The notes beneath the pieces are model-generated. The model saw only the letters and a list, made by a program, of their open reading frames with translations. It had not been told where the DNA came from and did no database searches. A DNA stretch of 64,000 nt from Sphingorhabdus pulchriflava. Lineage in GTDB: Bacteria > Pseudomonadota > Alphaproteobacteria > Sphingomonadales > Sphingomonadaceae. Of this stretch, positions 25,869 through 35,684 are shown piece by piece. Position numbers and translations under genes: made by a program. The stretch covers positions 1,488,001-1,552,000 of the forward strand of contig NZ_QRGP01000001.1 in the NCBI RefSeq assembly GCF_003367235.1, written 5' to 3'. Within the stretch, counting starts at the first letter, position 1. Each line of letters begins with the position of its first letter.

Positions 25869-28481
25869 ATGAAGTTTGCACATGCTGCAGTGCGTGCCGC
25901 ACTGCTGTCGACCATTAGTGTCGCCTCAATCGGGCTCGCCTCGGCCGCTCAGGCTCAGGATGAAAGTGTCGAAGCTGCCGAAGCGACAGCCGAAGAAGAC
26001 GTCGCTTTCGACGAAATCATCGTCACTGCAACGCGTCGCGACCAGGCTGCGCAGGACGTTCCCCTTGCAGTCAGCGTTGTCGCTGGCGAGCAGCTTGCCA
26101 ATGCCGGTATCGTCGATATCCGTGGCATCCAGCAGCTCGCCCCCTCGCTGAAGACCACCACAGGCCAGTCATCAGCTACCGGCGCTGTGCTGACCATTCG
26201 TGGGATCGGTACCGCTGGGGACAACCCGGGCTTTGAACCCGCCGTCGGCGTGTTCATCGACGGCGTTTTCCGCGCGCGCGCAGGCGTTGCACTAGCTGAG
26301 CTGCCCCCGATCGATCGTGTCGAAGTGCTGCGCGGCCCGCAGGGTACGCTTTTTGGTCGCAACACCTCGGCAGGTGCCCTGAACATCACCACCACCAAGC
26401 CGAAGTTCGAACTCGGTGGCTATGCTGAACTCAGCTATGGCAATCTCGATGAAATCGAAGCCAAAGCTGGCGTGACCGGCCCGGTTTCAGAGCAGGTCGC
26501 GCTGCGTCTGGATGGCGGCTATCACAAGCGTGACGGCTACATCAAGCTCGCCAACGAAGATGGCCGCGTCAACAACATCAACCGCTGGTTCGCCCGTGGT
26601 CAGGCCTATTTCGAAAATGACGACATCAACTTCCGCCTGATTGCGGATGTCGCCAAGACCAACGAAGATTGCTGTGGCGCATTGAACACCGGAAGCGGTT
26701 TCTCGCTGCCGCTGACCAGTACCAACAACGCCATCGCCTTCATCGGCAGCAACGCGATCGAAGCTTTGTCCGCCAATCCGCTGGCGGGCGGCGCAGTCGG
26801 CCGTGACGGCATCGTCCGTCCGTTCGACGCCAAGGGTCGCGTCATGGCAACTACACCGGGTCGCGGCTTGACCGAAAAGGTCGATGAATGGGGCGTTTCG
26901 GGCGAATTCAACTGGGACTTCGGCGGCGCAACGCTGACCTCGATCACCGCCTATCGTGACTGGAAAGCGCTGCGCGACCAGGACATCGATTTTTCGGGTC
27001 TCGATCGTGCTTATCGCGACGATTACCGCACCGGCATGAAGGATTTCACCCAGGAAATCCGCCTGCAGGGTTCGGCATTTGACGACAAAGTCGACTGGCT
27101 GGTTGGCGCATTCTACATGAACGAAAAGCTTACCATGACCGATACGATCCGTTTCGGCGCACAGGCTGACCAGTATACCGATGCCGTGATCAACGGCCTG
27201 ACCCGTTCAACCGCACTACCTTCTGGCTTGCAGTTGTTTGGTACACTTGGCCCCGCAGTTCCGCTGTTCGGTCAGGTCGCACTTGCAACCAATCCGACGC
27301 TGCTTGCAGCCGCGCTCGGCAACCCGGCATTGTTCGCCCTGTTTAACAGCCCGCTGCCGCGTACACCCGCCGGAGCCGGACAGGTTGCGGACAAATATCG
27401 TGTCGATACCAACGCAATTGCGCTGTTCACGCACAACATCATCAACATCAGCGACAATCTGTCGCTAACGCTGGGTCTGCGTTACAATTATGAAAAGAAG
27501 AGCATTGATACCGACCTGAACGCGGTTGTTCCGGCCTGTTCCTTCTTCCAGAACCCGGCCACGCTGCCTTATCGTCAGGCTTTACAGGCAGCGAACCTGT
27601 TCGGCGGTGCATATCTGCTCGGCTGCAACCCGGCGGTGAACAGCGAATTCAACGGCATCCAGTCGGACAAGCGCAGTGAAAGCGAATTCACTGGCACAGC
27701 ACGTATCGCCTATAAGGTGAATGACGATGTGCTGCTGTTCGGTGGTTATGACCGTGGCTATAAGTCGGGCGGTTACAACCTCGACCGCGCTGGTTTCGAC
27801 TCGGTTCTGCTCGGTGGCAACGGCGCGCAGCTCACCGACCTCGAATTCGGCAATGAATCGGTTGACGCGTTCGAAGTCGGCCTGAAAACTAACTTCACCC
27901 GCGAATTCCAGTTCAACGCTTCGCTCTTCTATTCGAAGTTCAAAAACTATCAGTCGAACCGCTTCCTCGGAAACAACTTCGTAGTGCTGAACTACGACAA
28001 GCTGGTTTCGCAGGGTGTCGAGCTGGAAAGCATCATCCGTCCGCATCCCGATTTCGTCATCAACATGGGCTACACCTATCTTGATGCGAAAGTCAGCGAC
28101 CCGGCGGCAGGCACCGACAATGGGCAGCAGGCATCAAACCAGCCCAAGCATGCGATCACCGGCGGCATCACTTGGACGCCGCAGATCAGTGATGGTGTTA
28201 ATGGTCTCATCCACGCCGACTGGCGCTACAACAGCGATCACTATCCGATTAACGACCCAGTTGGAAAGCCGTTCACCGGCAATGACGGCTTCGGCATCGT
28301 CAACCTGCGGGCAGGCGTCAACTTCGGCGATGGCAAGTATAGCGTTGAAGGCTATGTCGAAAACCTCTTCAACACCTATTACAACATCACCGCCTTCCCG
28401 ATCCCGGAACAGGGCAGCAGCTTCGCTGTCTACCCCGCCCCGCCGCGTTTCTACGGCGTTAAGCTGGGCGTGAAGTTCTGA
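25869..28481 (+). CDS. TonB-dependent outer-membrane receptor
   Basis: 870-aa active transporter of the outer membrane. Signal peptide at residues 1-30 (ending SAAQAQ), then DEIIVTATRRDQAAQDVP as TonB-box/plug start, the plug with VEVLRGPQGTLFGRNTSAG, and a 22-stranded-type barrel ending YGVKLGVKF with the terminal Phe. The sequence style is that of the large sphingomonad receptor family, whose substrates are often plant-derived or aromatic compounds and carbohydrates; which one is unknown. The ATG at 25869 follows GGAGAG. A terminator follows at 28532. MBL-fold and LacI genes are divergent. Confidence 0.95.
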   Translation: MKFAHAAVRAALLSTISVASIGLASAAQAQDESVEAAEATAEEDVAFDEIIVTATRRDQAAQDVPLAVSVVAGEQLANAGIVDIRGIQQLAPSLKTTTGQSSATGAVLTIRGIGTAGDNPGFEPAVGVFIDGVFRARAGVALAELPPIDRVEVLRGPQGTLFGRNTSAGALNITTTKPKFELGGYAELSYGNLDEIEAKAGVTGPVSEQVALRLDGGYHKRDGYIKLANEDGRVNNINRWFARGQAYFENDDINFRLIADVAKTNEDCCGALNTGSGFSLPLTSTNNAIAFIGSNAIEALSANPLAGGAVGRDGIVRPFDAKGRVMATTPGRGLTEKVDEWGVSGEFNWDFGGATLTSITAYRDWKALRDQDIDFSGLDRAYRDDYRTGMKDFTQEIRLQGSAFDDKVDWLVGAFYMNEKLTMTDTIRFGAQADQYTDAVINGLTRSTALPSGLQLFGTLGPAVPLFGQVALATNPTLLAAALGNPALFALFNSPLPRTPAGAGQVADKYRVDTNAIALFTHNIINISDNLSLTLGLRYNYEKKSIDTDLNAVVPACSFFQNPATLPYRQALQAANLFGGAYLLGCNPAVNSEFNGIQSDKRSESEFTGTARIAYKVNDDVLLFGGYDRGYKSGGYNLDRAGFDSVLLGGNGAQLTDLEFGNESVDAFEVGLKTNFTREFQFNASLFYSKFKNYQSNRFLGNNFVVLNYDKLVSQGVELESIIRPHPDFVINMGYTYLDAKVSDPAAGTDNGQQASNQPKHAITGGITWTPQISDGVNGLIHADWRYNSDHYPINDPVGKPFTGNDGFGIVNLRAGVNFGDGKYSVEGYVENLFNTYYNITAFPIPEQGSSFAVYPAPPRFYGVKLGVKF

Positions 28482-28531
28482 TATCCAGACGGCAGCGAAC
28501 CGGCCTTACCGGTTCCGTTGAACTAAAGAGA

Positions 28532-28560
28532 GGCCCTCGCAGCGATGCGGGGGCCTTTTT
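28532..28560 (+). terminator. Rho-independent terminator of the TonB receptor gene
   Basis: A 9-bp stem GGCCCTCGC / GCGGGGGCC with one G-T pair, 6-nt loop, then TTTTT. It lies 50 nt after the stop codon. A second, weaker inverted repeat (GAACCGG / CCGGTTC) lies just before it. Confidence 0.82.
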
Positions 28561-28622
28561 ACTATTGCAGCGCAGCTGCCCACCACCGCCCATTCATATT
28601 GATCGAACAGATTCGCGCTTCT

Positions 28623-29903
28623 TCAAAAAGTGATGCGAAAGTGCGCCCCTTGACCATTTTTGGTCTCGCCAGCGGACAGGCCGATCGCCGCGGCGGCACA
28701 CAGGCGTCGGGAAATATCGAGGCCCAGGCCGCTGCTACTGCTGTTTTCGCCCTTGGTAAATGCTGTGAAAGGGTCGCCGTCAGTTTCAAAGCCGGGGCCG
28801 TCATCGGAAATGGACAGGCAGCCATCTTCAAAATCGACCATAAGCTGTCCGGTTCCTACATGCTGGAAACAATTTCCAATCAGATTGTTTAGCACAAGTT
28901 GCAAAGAGGTAGGATGGACCAAGACCGCAATGCGATCGTCGATTTTGGTGGAGACCGCGATCGCACTTTTGGGATAACGCACTTTGGCCCAATCAATGGC
29001 CTTGTCCATCATCGGCCGCAGCAGCACCATCTCTTTGGCAACGCCATCGCTCTCACGCGCCAAAGCGAGCAACTGATCAAGAGCAAGTGTCATGTCCGTG
29101 GTTGCCGTTTCGATGCGGCGAAGAGGTTCTGCGAAGTCGGAAGGCAGATCGCGATTGAGCGCGATGACTTCCGCTGCGCCGCGAATGACAGCGAGCGGCG
29201 TTCGCAATTCGTGACTGGCGTCGCGGGTAAAAATACGCTCCCTGTCAACAAATCCGCGAATGCGCGCAAAGGCTTGCTCAAGAGTTTCCGCCAGCGTTCC
29301 AATTTCATTGGCCGGATAGTTGGTTGGATCAATAATCGGTATAGTGGATTCTGCTTTGGAAACATCGCGCGCAAGATCACTGAGCGGCTTCATTGCTCGA
29401 TAGGCGAGCCACCACCCAAACAGTGCCATAAGTATCGCAATACACAGGCTCATCCCGACCAGCAGCGTGATGATCGAATCCCTATAGGGACGAACGAGCA
29501 AGTCCCGGCTAACTTCGATAACGGCGACTGCAGGTGCAGGCCCGATGTCCGGTCGGCCTTCATTCAGATTGAAGCGCTGGATATGATAATGGCGGCCTTG
29601 GCGACCGAAAAATTCGGTCTGCCCGGGATTTTCGGCCAATTCCCTCCCAATGTCGGGAGGAAGTAGCTGGCCGCCCCGATATACTGCTGAATTGGTGCTT
29701 TTGGGGGCCGCCAGTGCACCGGTGCGCTGCCAACTGGTTTTCTGGTGCGCCACTTCTTCCGCCAACGCTCGCTGGAACAAGCGATCTTCCATCGTATACG
29801 CTATGGTAAATGCCGCGAGGCCAAAGATCAGGCTGGTTGCAATCACGCTGCCGATGATCGTGACAACAATCCGACCGCGCAAGCTATGCCGTCCCGGCCT
29901 CAT
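28623..29903 (-). CDS. Sensor histidine kinase
   Basis: 426-aa inner-membrane kinase. Two membrane segments (about residues 12-34 and 143-165) flank a periplasmic sensor region; a HAMP-like linker follows. The dimerization/phosphoacceptor helix reads ASHELRTPLAVIRG with His231. The ATPase domain has the N box NLIGNCFQHVG, the G1 motif SDDGPGF and G2 SSSGLGLDISRR. It overlaps the response regulator gene by four bases, forming a cognate pair. The stimulus is not evident from the sensor domain. Confidence 0.93.
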   Translation of the reverse strand: MRPGRHSLRGRIVVTIIGSVIATSLIFGLAAFTIAYTMEDRLFQRALAEEVAHQKTSWQRTGALAAPKSTNSAVYRGGQLLPPDIGRELAENPGQTEFFGRQGRHYHIQRFNLNEGRPDIGPAPAVAVIEVSRDLLVRPYRDSIITLLVGMSLCIAILMALFGWWLAYRAMKPLSDLARDVSKAESTIPIIDPTNYPANEIGTLAETLEQAFARIRGFVDRERIFTRDASHELRTPLAVIRGAAEVIALNRDLPSDFAEPLRRIETATTDMTLALDQLLALARESDGVAKEMVLLRPMMDKAIDWAKVRYPKSAIAVSTKIDDRIAVLVHPTSLQLVLNNLIGNCFQHVGTGQLMVDFEDGCLSISDDGPGFETDGDPFTAFTKGENSSSSGLGLDISRRLCAAAAIGLSAGETKNGQGAHFRITF

Positions 29904-30616
29904 CGCTCGACTTTCAAGCGAAATCCAACGCTGTGCACGGTTTCGATGATGGGAAGGTCAAATGGTTTATCCACCACTTGGCGCAGCAGGTGCAAATGTG
30001 CCCGCAGTGAATCGGATGACGGTGGCTCATCTCCCCATAGTCGCCGAGTCACTTCGTCGCGGCTAACAGGATTTGGCCATGCTTCAACCAGCAGCAACAG
30101 TAAATCCCAAAGAAGCGGCGTCAAACGAAGCGGGCGTCCCTCTCGTGTCGCGGCTCTAGCTTGCCGGTCTATGGCCAAAGGGCCGATCGAAATATAATGT
30201 GGTTGCCCCAAATGTGTGCGCTGGGCGAGCGCCATGACCCGTGCCGCAAGTTCCGCCAGCGAAAAGGGTTTGACCAGATAATCGTCAGCACCATTGGCAA
30301 AACCCGCGAGCTTGTCATCCAATGTGTCGCGCGCGGTTAGCATCAAGATGGGCACACGACGATCTGCGCGGCGACGTAACTCGGCACAGACGCTCAATCC
30401 ATCGCGGTTCGGCAGTGCGAGGTCGAGCAGTATGATATCAACTCGGCTGAGCAATGCTTCCCGCAAGCCAGCCTCGCCGTCCGCAGCGTAATGCAGCCGA
30501 TGACCGAGCGCCTCCAGATAATCGATGATATTGCTGGCGAGATCCGGATTATCCTCCACCAATAATATGTCAAAGCTGTCGCTCAAATGCACTTTCCCGG
30601 ATTGTTGCTGCCGCAA
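29900..30616 (-). CDS. OmpR/PhoB-family response regulator
   Basis: 238-aa two-domain regulator. Receiver: acidic pocket VEDNPD, phosphoacceptor Asp65 in ILLDLALPNRDG, Thr94 and Lys116 in YLVKPFS. The C-terminal winged helix (LRLTPLLWDLLLLLVE, VSRDEVTRRLWGDE, VRAHLHLLRQVVDKP-like block, VGFRLKV) is OmpR type, which binds direct repeats. It is divergent from the DJ-1 family gene; GTCAAAA direct repeats 11 nt apart lie in the spacer. A GTG at 30592 is an alternative start. Confidence 0.93.
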   Translation of the reverse strand: MRQQQSGKVHLSDSFDILLVEDNPDLASNIIDYLEALGHRLHYAADGEAGLREALLSRVDIILLDLALPNRDGLSVCAELRRRADRRVPILMLTARDTLDDKLAGFANGADDYLVKPFSLAELAARVMALAQRTHLGQPHYISIGPLAIDRQARAATREGRPLRLTPLLWDLLLLLVEAWPNPVSRDEVTRRLWGDEPPSSDSLRAHLHLLRQVVDKPFDLPIIETVHSVGFRLKVER

Positions 30617-30631
30617 ACTGGCGCGCTCGTT

Positions 30632-30704
30632 GTCAAAAGAACGTCAAAATGGGTTTAACATCCATATGACACCTCCTGTGTGAAGGACGCCAGCATTGTC
30701 AAAC
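30632..30704 (+). promoter_or_regulatory. Direct repeats, candidate response-regulator site
   Basis: GTCAAAA occurs at 30632-30638 and 30643-30649, starts 11 bp apart, one helical turn as OmpR-family dimers prefer. A related GTCAAAC is at 30698-30704, near the DJ-1 start (30722). The block lies in the divergent spacer between the two-component operon and the secreted DJ-1 gene. Confidence 0.45.
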
Positions 30705-30721
30705 ATTGGAAAGGTTAGAAG

Positions 30722-31765
30722 ATGCAGTTCCGGATAACAACGATGCTGTCGTGCACGCTTGCTTTGCTGATTGTTGCGCCCGCAAATGCGGAGGCAAGAG
30801 ACAGTGATCGCGTCCTCCTCGTCGTTAGCGGCTACGGAGCCGACGATGGTAAGACACGCCCTGGTTTCGAAATGGACGAGTTGTCACAGGCCTATGCTGT
30901 GTTCTCGGACAATGGTCTTCAGGTTGATATCGCCAGTCCGTCCGGCGGTGCCGTTGTGGCCGACAAGTTCAATCGCAACAAGCCCTATAACAGTCGTTTC
31001 CTTAGCGATTCCAATGCTGTAGCAAAACTGACAAGCACGCGAGCAATCTCCAATCTGGGTAACGAAAAATACGCAGCGATCTTCGTTATTGGCGGCAAAG
31101 GTGCGATGTTCGATTTGCCCGTCAGCGCTGATCTCAAGGCGCTGCTGGCGAGAACTTACGAAGAAGGCGGCGTTATTGGCGCTGTATGCCATGGCCCGGC
31201 CGTGTTGATGAACCTACCACTCAAAAATGGTAGCTCGCTGTTGGAAGGGCGAGCGGTTACCGGGTTCTCAAACGAGGAAGAAGCCCTTTTCGGCAAGGGC
31301 TGGGCCCCTTCATTTCCTGTCCTGCTAGAAAGCGGATTACGAGGTTCGGGCGCAAAATTCAGCGAGGCACCCATGATGCTCAACCATGTGGTCACCGATG
31401 GCAGGTTGGTGACCGGACAAAACCCCTATTCCACAGCGGATGCGGCCGAAGCTGTGGTCAAGGCGATGGGACGCCCGCTTGCACCGCGCCAGCCATGGGC
31501 CGATGAACGAAGCGTGGAGCTGATTTCGCAGATGCTCAGCGGTGATAAAGGGAATGCGCGCGCGTCATTCAACGCCGATCCTACACTCTACGATGTCCCA
31601 CTGATTGCCATGTGGGGATTCTTCCGGGCACAATCGGCGGGGTCGGATCGCGAAGCACTGACGAATGCGGTTGAAGTGATGGAATTGGCATTGCCGCATT
31701 TTAGCAGGCCGGAACTGGTTGCCGGAATCGCAGAAGCCCGAAGCAAGCTGTCAAAAATGCAATAA
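30722..31765 (+). CDS. Exported DJ-1/PfpI-family protein
   Basis: 347-aa protein with a signal peptide (cleavage after about residue 23, PANA). The DJ-1/PfpI fold follows (residues 30-250) with the nucleophile Cys156-His157 in GAVCHGP and the elbow Glu in GFEMDEL, the arrangement of glyoxalase/chaperone-like members. A C-terminal extension of about 95 residues is helical and unfamiliar. Export of this family to the periplasm is uncommon. Divergent from the two-component system and likely its target. Confidence 0.83.
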   Translation: MQFRITTMLSCTLALLIVAPANAEARDSDRVLLVVSGYGADDGKTRPGFEMDELSQAYAVFSDNGLQVDIASPSGGAVVADKFNRNKPYNSRFLSDSNAVAKLTSTRAISNLGNEKYAAIFVIGGKGAMFDLPVSADLKALLARTYEEGGVIGAVCHGPAVLMNLPLKNGSSLLEGRAVTGFSNEEEALFGKGWAPSFPVLLESGLRGSGAKFSEAPMMLNHVVTDGRLVTGQNPYSTADAAEAVVKAMGRPLAPRQPWADERSVELISQMLSGDKGNARASFNADPTLYDVPLIAMWGFFRAQSAGSDREALTNAVEVMELALPHFSRPELVAGIAEARSKLSKMQ

Positions 31766-31772
31766 AGCGATC

Positions 31773-31811
31773 ACAGATAGGCGGACGTTTTGTAAGCGTC
31801 CGCCTATCTGT
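31773..31811. repeat. Perfect 15-bp stem-loop after the DJ-1 gene
   Basis: ACAGATAGGCGGACG (31773-31787) and its exact inverse (31797-31811) enclose a 9-nt loop, 7 nt after the DJ-1 stop. There is no T-tract, so it may be a factor-dependent or processing-stabilising hairpin. Confidence 0.6.
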
Positions 31812-31953
31812 CGCGCCGCGTTTTCCCGGCGAAGCAGTCCGGAATTGGCTCGCGGTTGTGCGTGTCGCCACGCAGCCGCCGGTTAGCCCCCCCCCTTTCA
31901 ACTTCGCTCGACATCGTCTCGGAGGCTGGTCTGCGAAGCGACAGGAATACATT

Positions 31954-32613
31954 ATGCAAGATACAATCGAGCTAAAAAGTATCAGCCATCATTTCGATAC
32001 GGCCAGCGAACGGATCGACCTTTTTCGCGATCTTTCATGCACCATTCGGGCGGACGAAACGCTGGCAATCATTGGTCCCTCGGGAACGGGAAAGTCCAGC
32101 CTGCTGTCGATCGCGGCGGGCCTCGAAATACCGACTGGCGGAGATGTGTCTTTCACCATAGACGGTGTCCAGGTCGACGCGCTGACGATGCGCGCCAATT
32201 CCGGTTTCATTTTCCAGCAGTTTCACCTGATGCCGGAACTTGACGCCATCGGCAATCTGGCGTTGCCGCTTCGCCTGAAGGGCAATCGAGACGCGTTCGA
32301 AATCGCCGCCCTCTGGCTTGAAAAGGTTGGGCTGGAAGATCGTGCCAGGCACCGCCCCCACCAATTGAGCGGAGGTGAGCAACAGCGCGTTGCAGTGGCG
32401 CGCGCCTTTGTAACCGGCCCACGTTTCATCTTTGCAGATGAGCCCACCGGCAATCTGGATATGCACACATCCGAAAACGTGGCCGGGCTCATGTTTGACT
32501 GCGCCCGAGAGACCGGTTGTGGACTGGTTGTCGTCACCCACAGCCGGCAGTTGGCCTCGCTTGCGGACAGGTGCCTTCTGCTGGAGACCGGACAGCTGAA
32601 AGCAACGTCATGA
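31954..32613 (+). CDS. ABC transporter ATP-binding protein (LolD/YbbA type)
   Basis: 219-aa ATPase of the MacB/LolD/YbbA subfamily. Walker A GPSGTGKSS (41-49), Q-loop FQQFHLMPEL, signature LSGGEQQRVAVARA, Walker B FIFADEPTGNLD and H-loop VVTHSR are intact. The start was chosen at MQDTIELKSI; the longer open frame is AT/C-tract spacer including a run of nine C at about 31887-31895. It overlaps the permease gene by four bases (ATGA), so the two form one transporter. Confidence 0.93.
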   Translation: MQDTIELKSISHHFDTASERIDLFRDLSCTIRADETLAIIGPSGTGKSSLLSIAAGLEIPTGGDVSFTIDGVQVDALTMRANSGFIFQQFHLMPELDAIGNLALPLRLKGNRDAFEIAALWLEKVGLEDRARHRPHQLSGGEQQRVAVARAFVTGPRFIFADEPTGNLDMHTSENVAGLMFDCARETGCGLVVVTHSRQLASLADRCLLLETGQLKATS

Positions 32614-35087
32614 ACAGATTGAAACTGATGCTCGAGAATTGCTTGCGTGATCTCAAGGGCAGCGACGGCAGCATCAGCATGGCTACGCAAACTGTCCTGC
32701 TTTTATTCCTTTTGACACTGACGCTTACCAGCGCGTCGATCCAACACTATCTCGCCGACAATCTTAATCAGATGCTTGGTTCGGATCTGGTGGTTGAAAG
32801 CCATGCTCCACTAAAGCACGACGCCGAAGTCGCGCTTCGGTCCCTGGCACCACGCTTATCGGTGACGCAGTTGAACGACATTACCCTTACTCATATGGGC
32901 AAATGGGCGCGCGTTCGATTGAAGCTTATCGATGACGCCTACCCGTTGCAGGGCAATCTTCAGATTGGCGACACCCCCGTAGCGACCCAACGCGCCGTCG
33001 ATCAGGGCCCAAAGGTCGGCGAGATTTGGATCGATTCCCGGCTCGCTACCATGCTGCGTACGCAAGTCGGCGACACTCTCACCATCGGTGGCACGGACTT
33101 GCGAGTCAGCGCCATTCTGTTTCATGAACCCGACCGCATCATGGAAGGTCATAGCACAACCCAGAGAGCTATGGTGCACACCAATAGCCTCAATGACGCA
33201 TCAATCGACAACAGCGTTAGGCGCACGCGCTATCTGGTTACCGCGGATGCAAGCCAGCAAAGGGCGATAGAAAACTGGGCACGCACCGCCCTGCCCGGCG
33301 CAAGTGTGATCAAGAAAATCGGCGGACAACACCCTCTCGCAAACTTCTGGCAGCGGACAGAAAATTTCATTGGGCTGGCGTCCGTAATCCTGTTTTTCAT
33401 GGGCGCTGTGGCTCTCGACATGACCAACCGCCGCTGGCTTGCTAAAATGCGCTATCGGCTCGCAATCTATGCAAGCTTCGGAACCCGCACACGCACCGGC
33501 ATGTTGATGGCGCTTGGAGAATGGCTGGCCGGCTTTATCCTGTCTGCCGTCCTCGCCACTATACTGGCCACGCTAGCCTTCATCTTGATCGTTGGCCAAT
33601 TGCAAAGCTATTTCCCGGGAATTGAAACGGCATGGCATTGGTGGCCTGCGTCGAAGACGATCGGATTGGTTTTTCTACTGCTGCTCACACTGCAGGTTCC
33701 CAGCTTCATTCAGCTGTCCCGCGCCTCGCTTCTTGCGCTCATTCGCAATGCTTCCGAAAGCAGCCACGTGTGGCATCGGTTATTCTTGAGCGTTACATCA
33801 GTAGCGCTACTCGCCGCTGCCTATTCCGACAATTGGCTGCTGACCGGGATGACGCTCGCCGCCATCACTGCTGCGCTTATTCTAATGGTGGCTCTGACCT
33901 GGACCGTCATTCGGCTAGGTGATCTGTGGGGACGCCGACGCACCGGTCTGCTGCCATTCGCCTTTTTCATGATGCGCCAGCGTCTGTTTGCCAAATCGGC
34001 GCAGGTTCTGGGGCTGGGTCTGTGCGGGCTACTCCTGCTCTTCACGCTAATGCTGATGCGCGATCTGGGCTCGACGATGGAAGGCTATAGCCGCAGCCAT
34101 GATGGCAACCTTCTGATCTCGGAAGCCCAAACAGAGCAGATTGACGCAATCAATCGTTGGGCTGAAATAACTGGCAGCAGTGTCCGTTCGCTGCGCCCTT
34201 TTATGCCTGCTCAGCTTGTTGCCGTAAATGGCAAAACCCTTGCAGACCATGCCCGGAATCCCAGCGACACACTTACCACACTCAAAGATCCGATCCGGCT
34301 AAGCTGGACAGAAACCATACCTGCAAACAACCGTCTTGCCGGCGGCACCTGGTGGTCGGCGGGCGTAGGCGATTGGCGCCAGATTTCCGCCGAATCCGAA
34401 GTCATGACTGACATGGGGCTGCGCTATGGTGATAAACTAACCTACCAGATCCGCGGCAAGACCTACGACTTTACCCTAGTGGCAAGCCACACTTACCAGC
34501 CAGGCGCTGGATCGATCACTTTCTGGTTCCAGGTTCCTTTGTCAGCCAGGGCGCATATTGATGCCCCAACGCGTTACATGGGAAGCATGGAACTGCCAGA
34601 ACATGCATGGGATGCGCTTGCTGGCCTGTGGCAGCAATATCCGACTCTCTCGCTTGTACCGCTTCGGGAACTGACCGAACGATTTGACCGAACACTTGGG
34701 ATCGTCACGAAATTAACAAGCGGCTATGCGGCCATGGTGCTATTGTTGGCGCTCTTTGTGCTCGCTGCGTCAGTAAGTGGTTTCAGCGCCGATGACCGGC
34801 AGAAAAATGGCCTGCTGATGAGCATGGGATTTAGGGAAACAGATTGCCTGCTGCTGAATTTCCATGATTGGGGCGTGACCGCCCTGATCGCCGCCGCTGG
34901 TGCTATTGCAGGCACTTGGAGCGCGGGATTGCTGATCTATCAAGCCCAGTTCAATCTGACATACAACCCGGACATTTCGTGGGTCGTGGGGATGGTCTTT
35001 GCAATGGTCGTGACCGTGTGCCTTGTGGGCTATATCGCTTGTCGCCAAAGCCTGAAGGTCTCGGTTCGGGATCTGCTGGCTACATAG
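32610..35087 (+). CDS. FtsX-like ABC permease (YbbP type)
   Basis: 825-aa inner-membrane protein with the double-FtsX topology of YbbP: TM1 near the N-terminus, a large periplasmic domain, clusters of membrane segments in the middle (about residues 250-480) and at the C-terminus (about 700-820). The C-terminal FtsX domain contains LVLAASVSGFSADDRQKNG and SMGFRETDCLLL. This class couples ATP hydrolysis to mechanical work on envelope lipids or lipoproteins rather than substrate translocation. Function here is unknown; it is coupled to the preceding ATPase. Confidence 0.87.
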   Translation: MNRLKLMLENCLRDLKGSDGSISMATQTVLLLFLLTLTLTSASIQHYLADNLNQMLGSDLVVESHAPLKHDAEVALRSLAPRLSVTQLNDITLTHMGKWARVRLKLIDDAYPLQGNLQIGDTPVATQRAVDQGPKVGEIWIDSRLATMLRTQVGDTLTIGGTDLRVSAILFHEPDRIMEGHSTTQRAMVHTNSLNDASIDNSVRRTRYLVTADASQQRAIENWARTALPGASVIKKIGGQHPLANFWQRTENFIGLASVILFFMGAVALDMTNRRWLAKMRYRLAIYASFGTRTRTGMLMALGEWLAGFILSAVLATILATLAFILIVGQLQSYFPGIETAWHWWPASKTIGLVFLLLLTLQVPSFIQLSRASLLALIRNASESSHVWHRLFLSVTSVALLAAAYSDNWLLTGMTLAAITAALILMVALTWTVIRLGDLWGRRRTGLLPFAFFMMRQRLFAKSAQVLGLGLCGLLLLFTLMLMRDLGSTMEGYSRSHDGNLLISEAQTEQIDAINRWAEITGSSVRSLRPFMPAQLVAVNGKTLADHARNPSDTLTTLKDPIRLSWTETIPANNRLAGGTWWSAGVGDWRQISAESEVMTDMGLRYGDKLTYQIRGKTYDFTLVASHTYQPGAGSITFWFQVPLSARAHIDAPTRYMGSMELPEHAWDALAGLWQQYPTLSLVPLRELTERFDRTLGIVTKLTSGYAAMVLLLALFVLAASVSGFSADDRQKNGLLMSMGFRETDCLLLNFHDWGVTALIAAAGAIAGTWSAGLLIYQAQFNLTYNPDISWVVGMVFAMVVTVCLVGYIACRQSLKVSVRDLLAT

Positions 35088-35201
35088 ACACGCGTAATGA
35101 CTCTATTCAATTCGGCAATTCTCGAATTTGGCATGAGAGCATGGCTCTGTTGGAAAAGTTTGCTATGAGAGGCCTAACGGGAGAATGTGAAGGAGCGGGA
35201 T

Positions 35202-35684
35202 GTGTCGATTAGCCTGAATGTGAATGGTAAAGCGGTGTCTGTAGACGCCGAACCTGATACCCCGCTGCTTTGGGTTTTGCGCGAAGATGTTGGCCTGACC
35301 GGCACAAAATTCGGCTGCGGCGTGGCAGCCTGCGGAGCTTGTTCGGTTCATGTAGATGGCGAGATCACCCGTTCGTGCAGCATTGCCATTGCCGATGTCG
35401 CGGGCAAAAATGTCACCACGATCGAAGGTCTGAAGTCCGCCGACGGAACGCTCCACAAGGTGCAGCAAGCGTGGATCGACGTTCAGGTTCCGCAGTGCGG
35501 CTATTGCCAGTCGGGCCAGATCATGGCCGCAGTCGCGCTCATCCAGCAGACCGGCCGCCCCACCGATGCGCAGATTGACGAGGCGATGACCAATATCTGC
35601 CGCTGCGGCACCTATCCCCGCATCCGAAAAGCGATCCGCGCGGCCACTGGTCAGGCAGCGGCGGCGGTGAAGGGAGCAGCATGA
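35202..35684 (+). CDS. iorA: 2Fe-2S subunit of a molybdenum hydroxylase (IorA-like)
   Basis: 160-aa electron-transfer subunit of an aldehyde/isoquinoline oxidoreductase. The plant-type 2Fe-2S Cys set (Cys39, Cys44, Cys47, Cys59 in [14 protein letters not shown] and the following TRSC) and the second cluster (Cys100, Cys103, Cys134, Cys136 in QCGYCQSGQ and NICRCGTY) are complete. I start at GTG 35202, preceded by AAGGAG at a good distance; an earlier GTG at 35187 is in frame. It is coupled to the large subunit by ATGATG overlap. Confidence 0.9.
   Translation: MSISLNVNGKAVSVDAEPDTPLLWVLREDVGLTGTKFGCGVAACGACSVHVDGEITRSCSIAIADVAGKNVTTIEGLKSADGTLHKVQQAWIDVQVPQCGYCQSGQIMAAVALIQQTGRPTDAQIDEAMTNICRCGTYPRIRKAIRAATGQAAAAVKGAA

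Noticed and set aside
31887-31895. Run of nine C before the ABC transporter as a phase-variation tract
   Set aside because: It is 58 nt upstream of the start codon and not within a recognisable promoter spacer, so a phase switch is unsupported.
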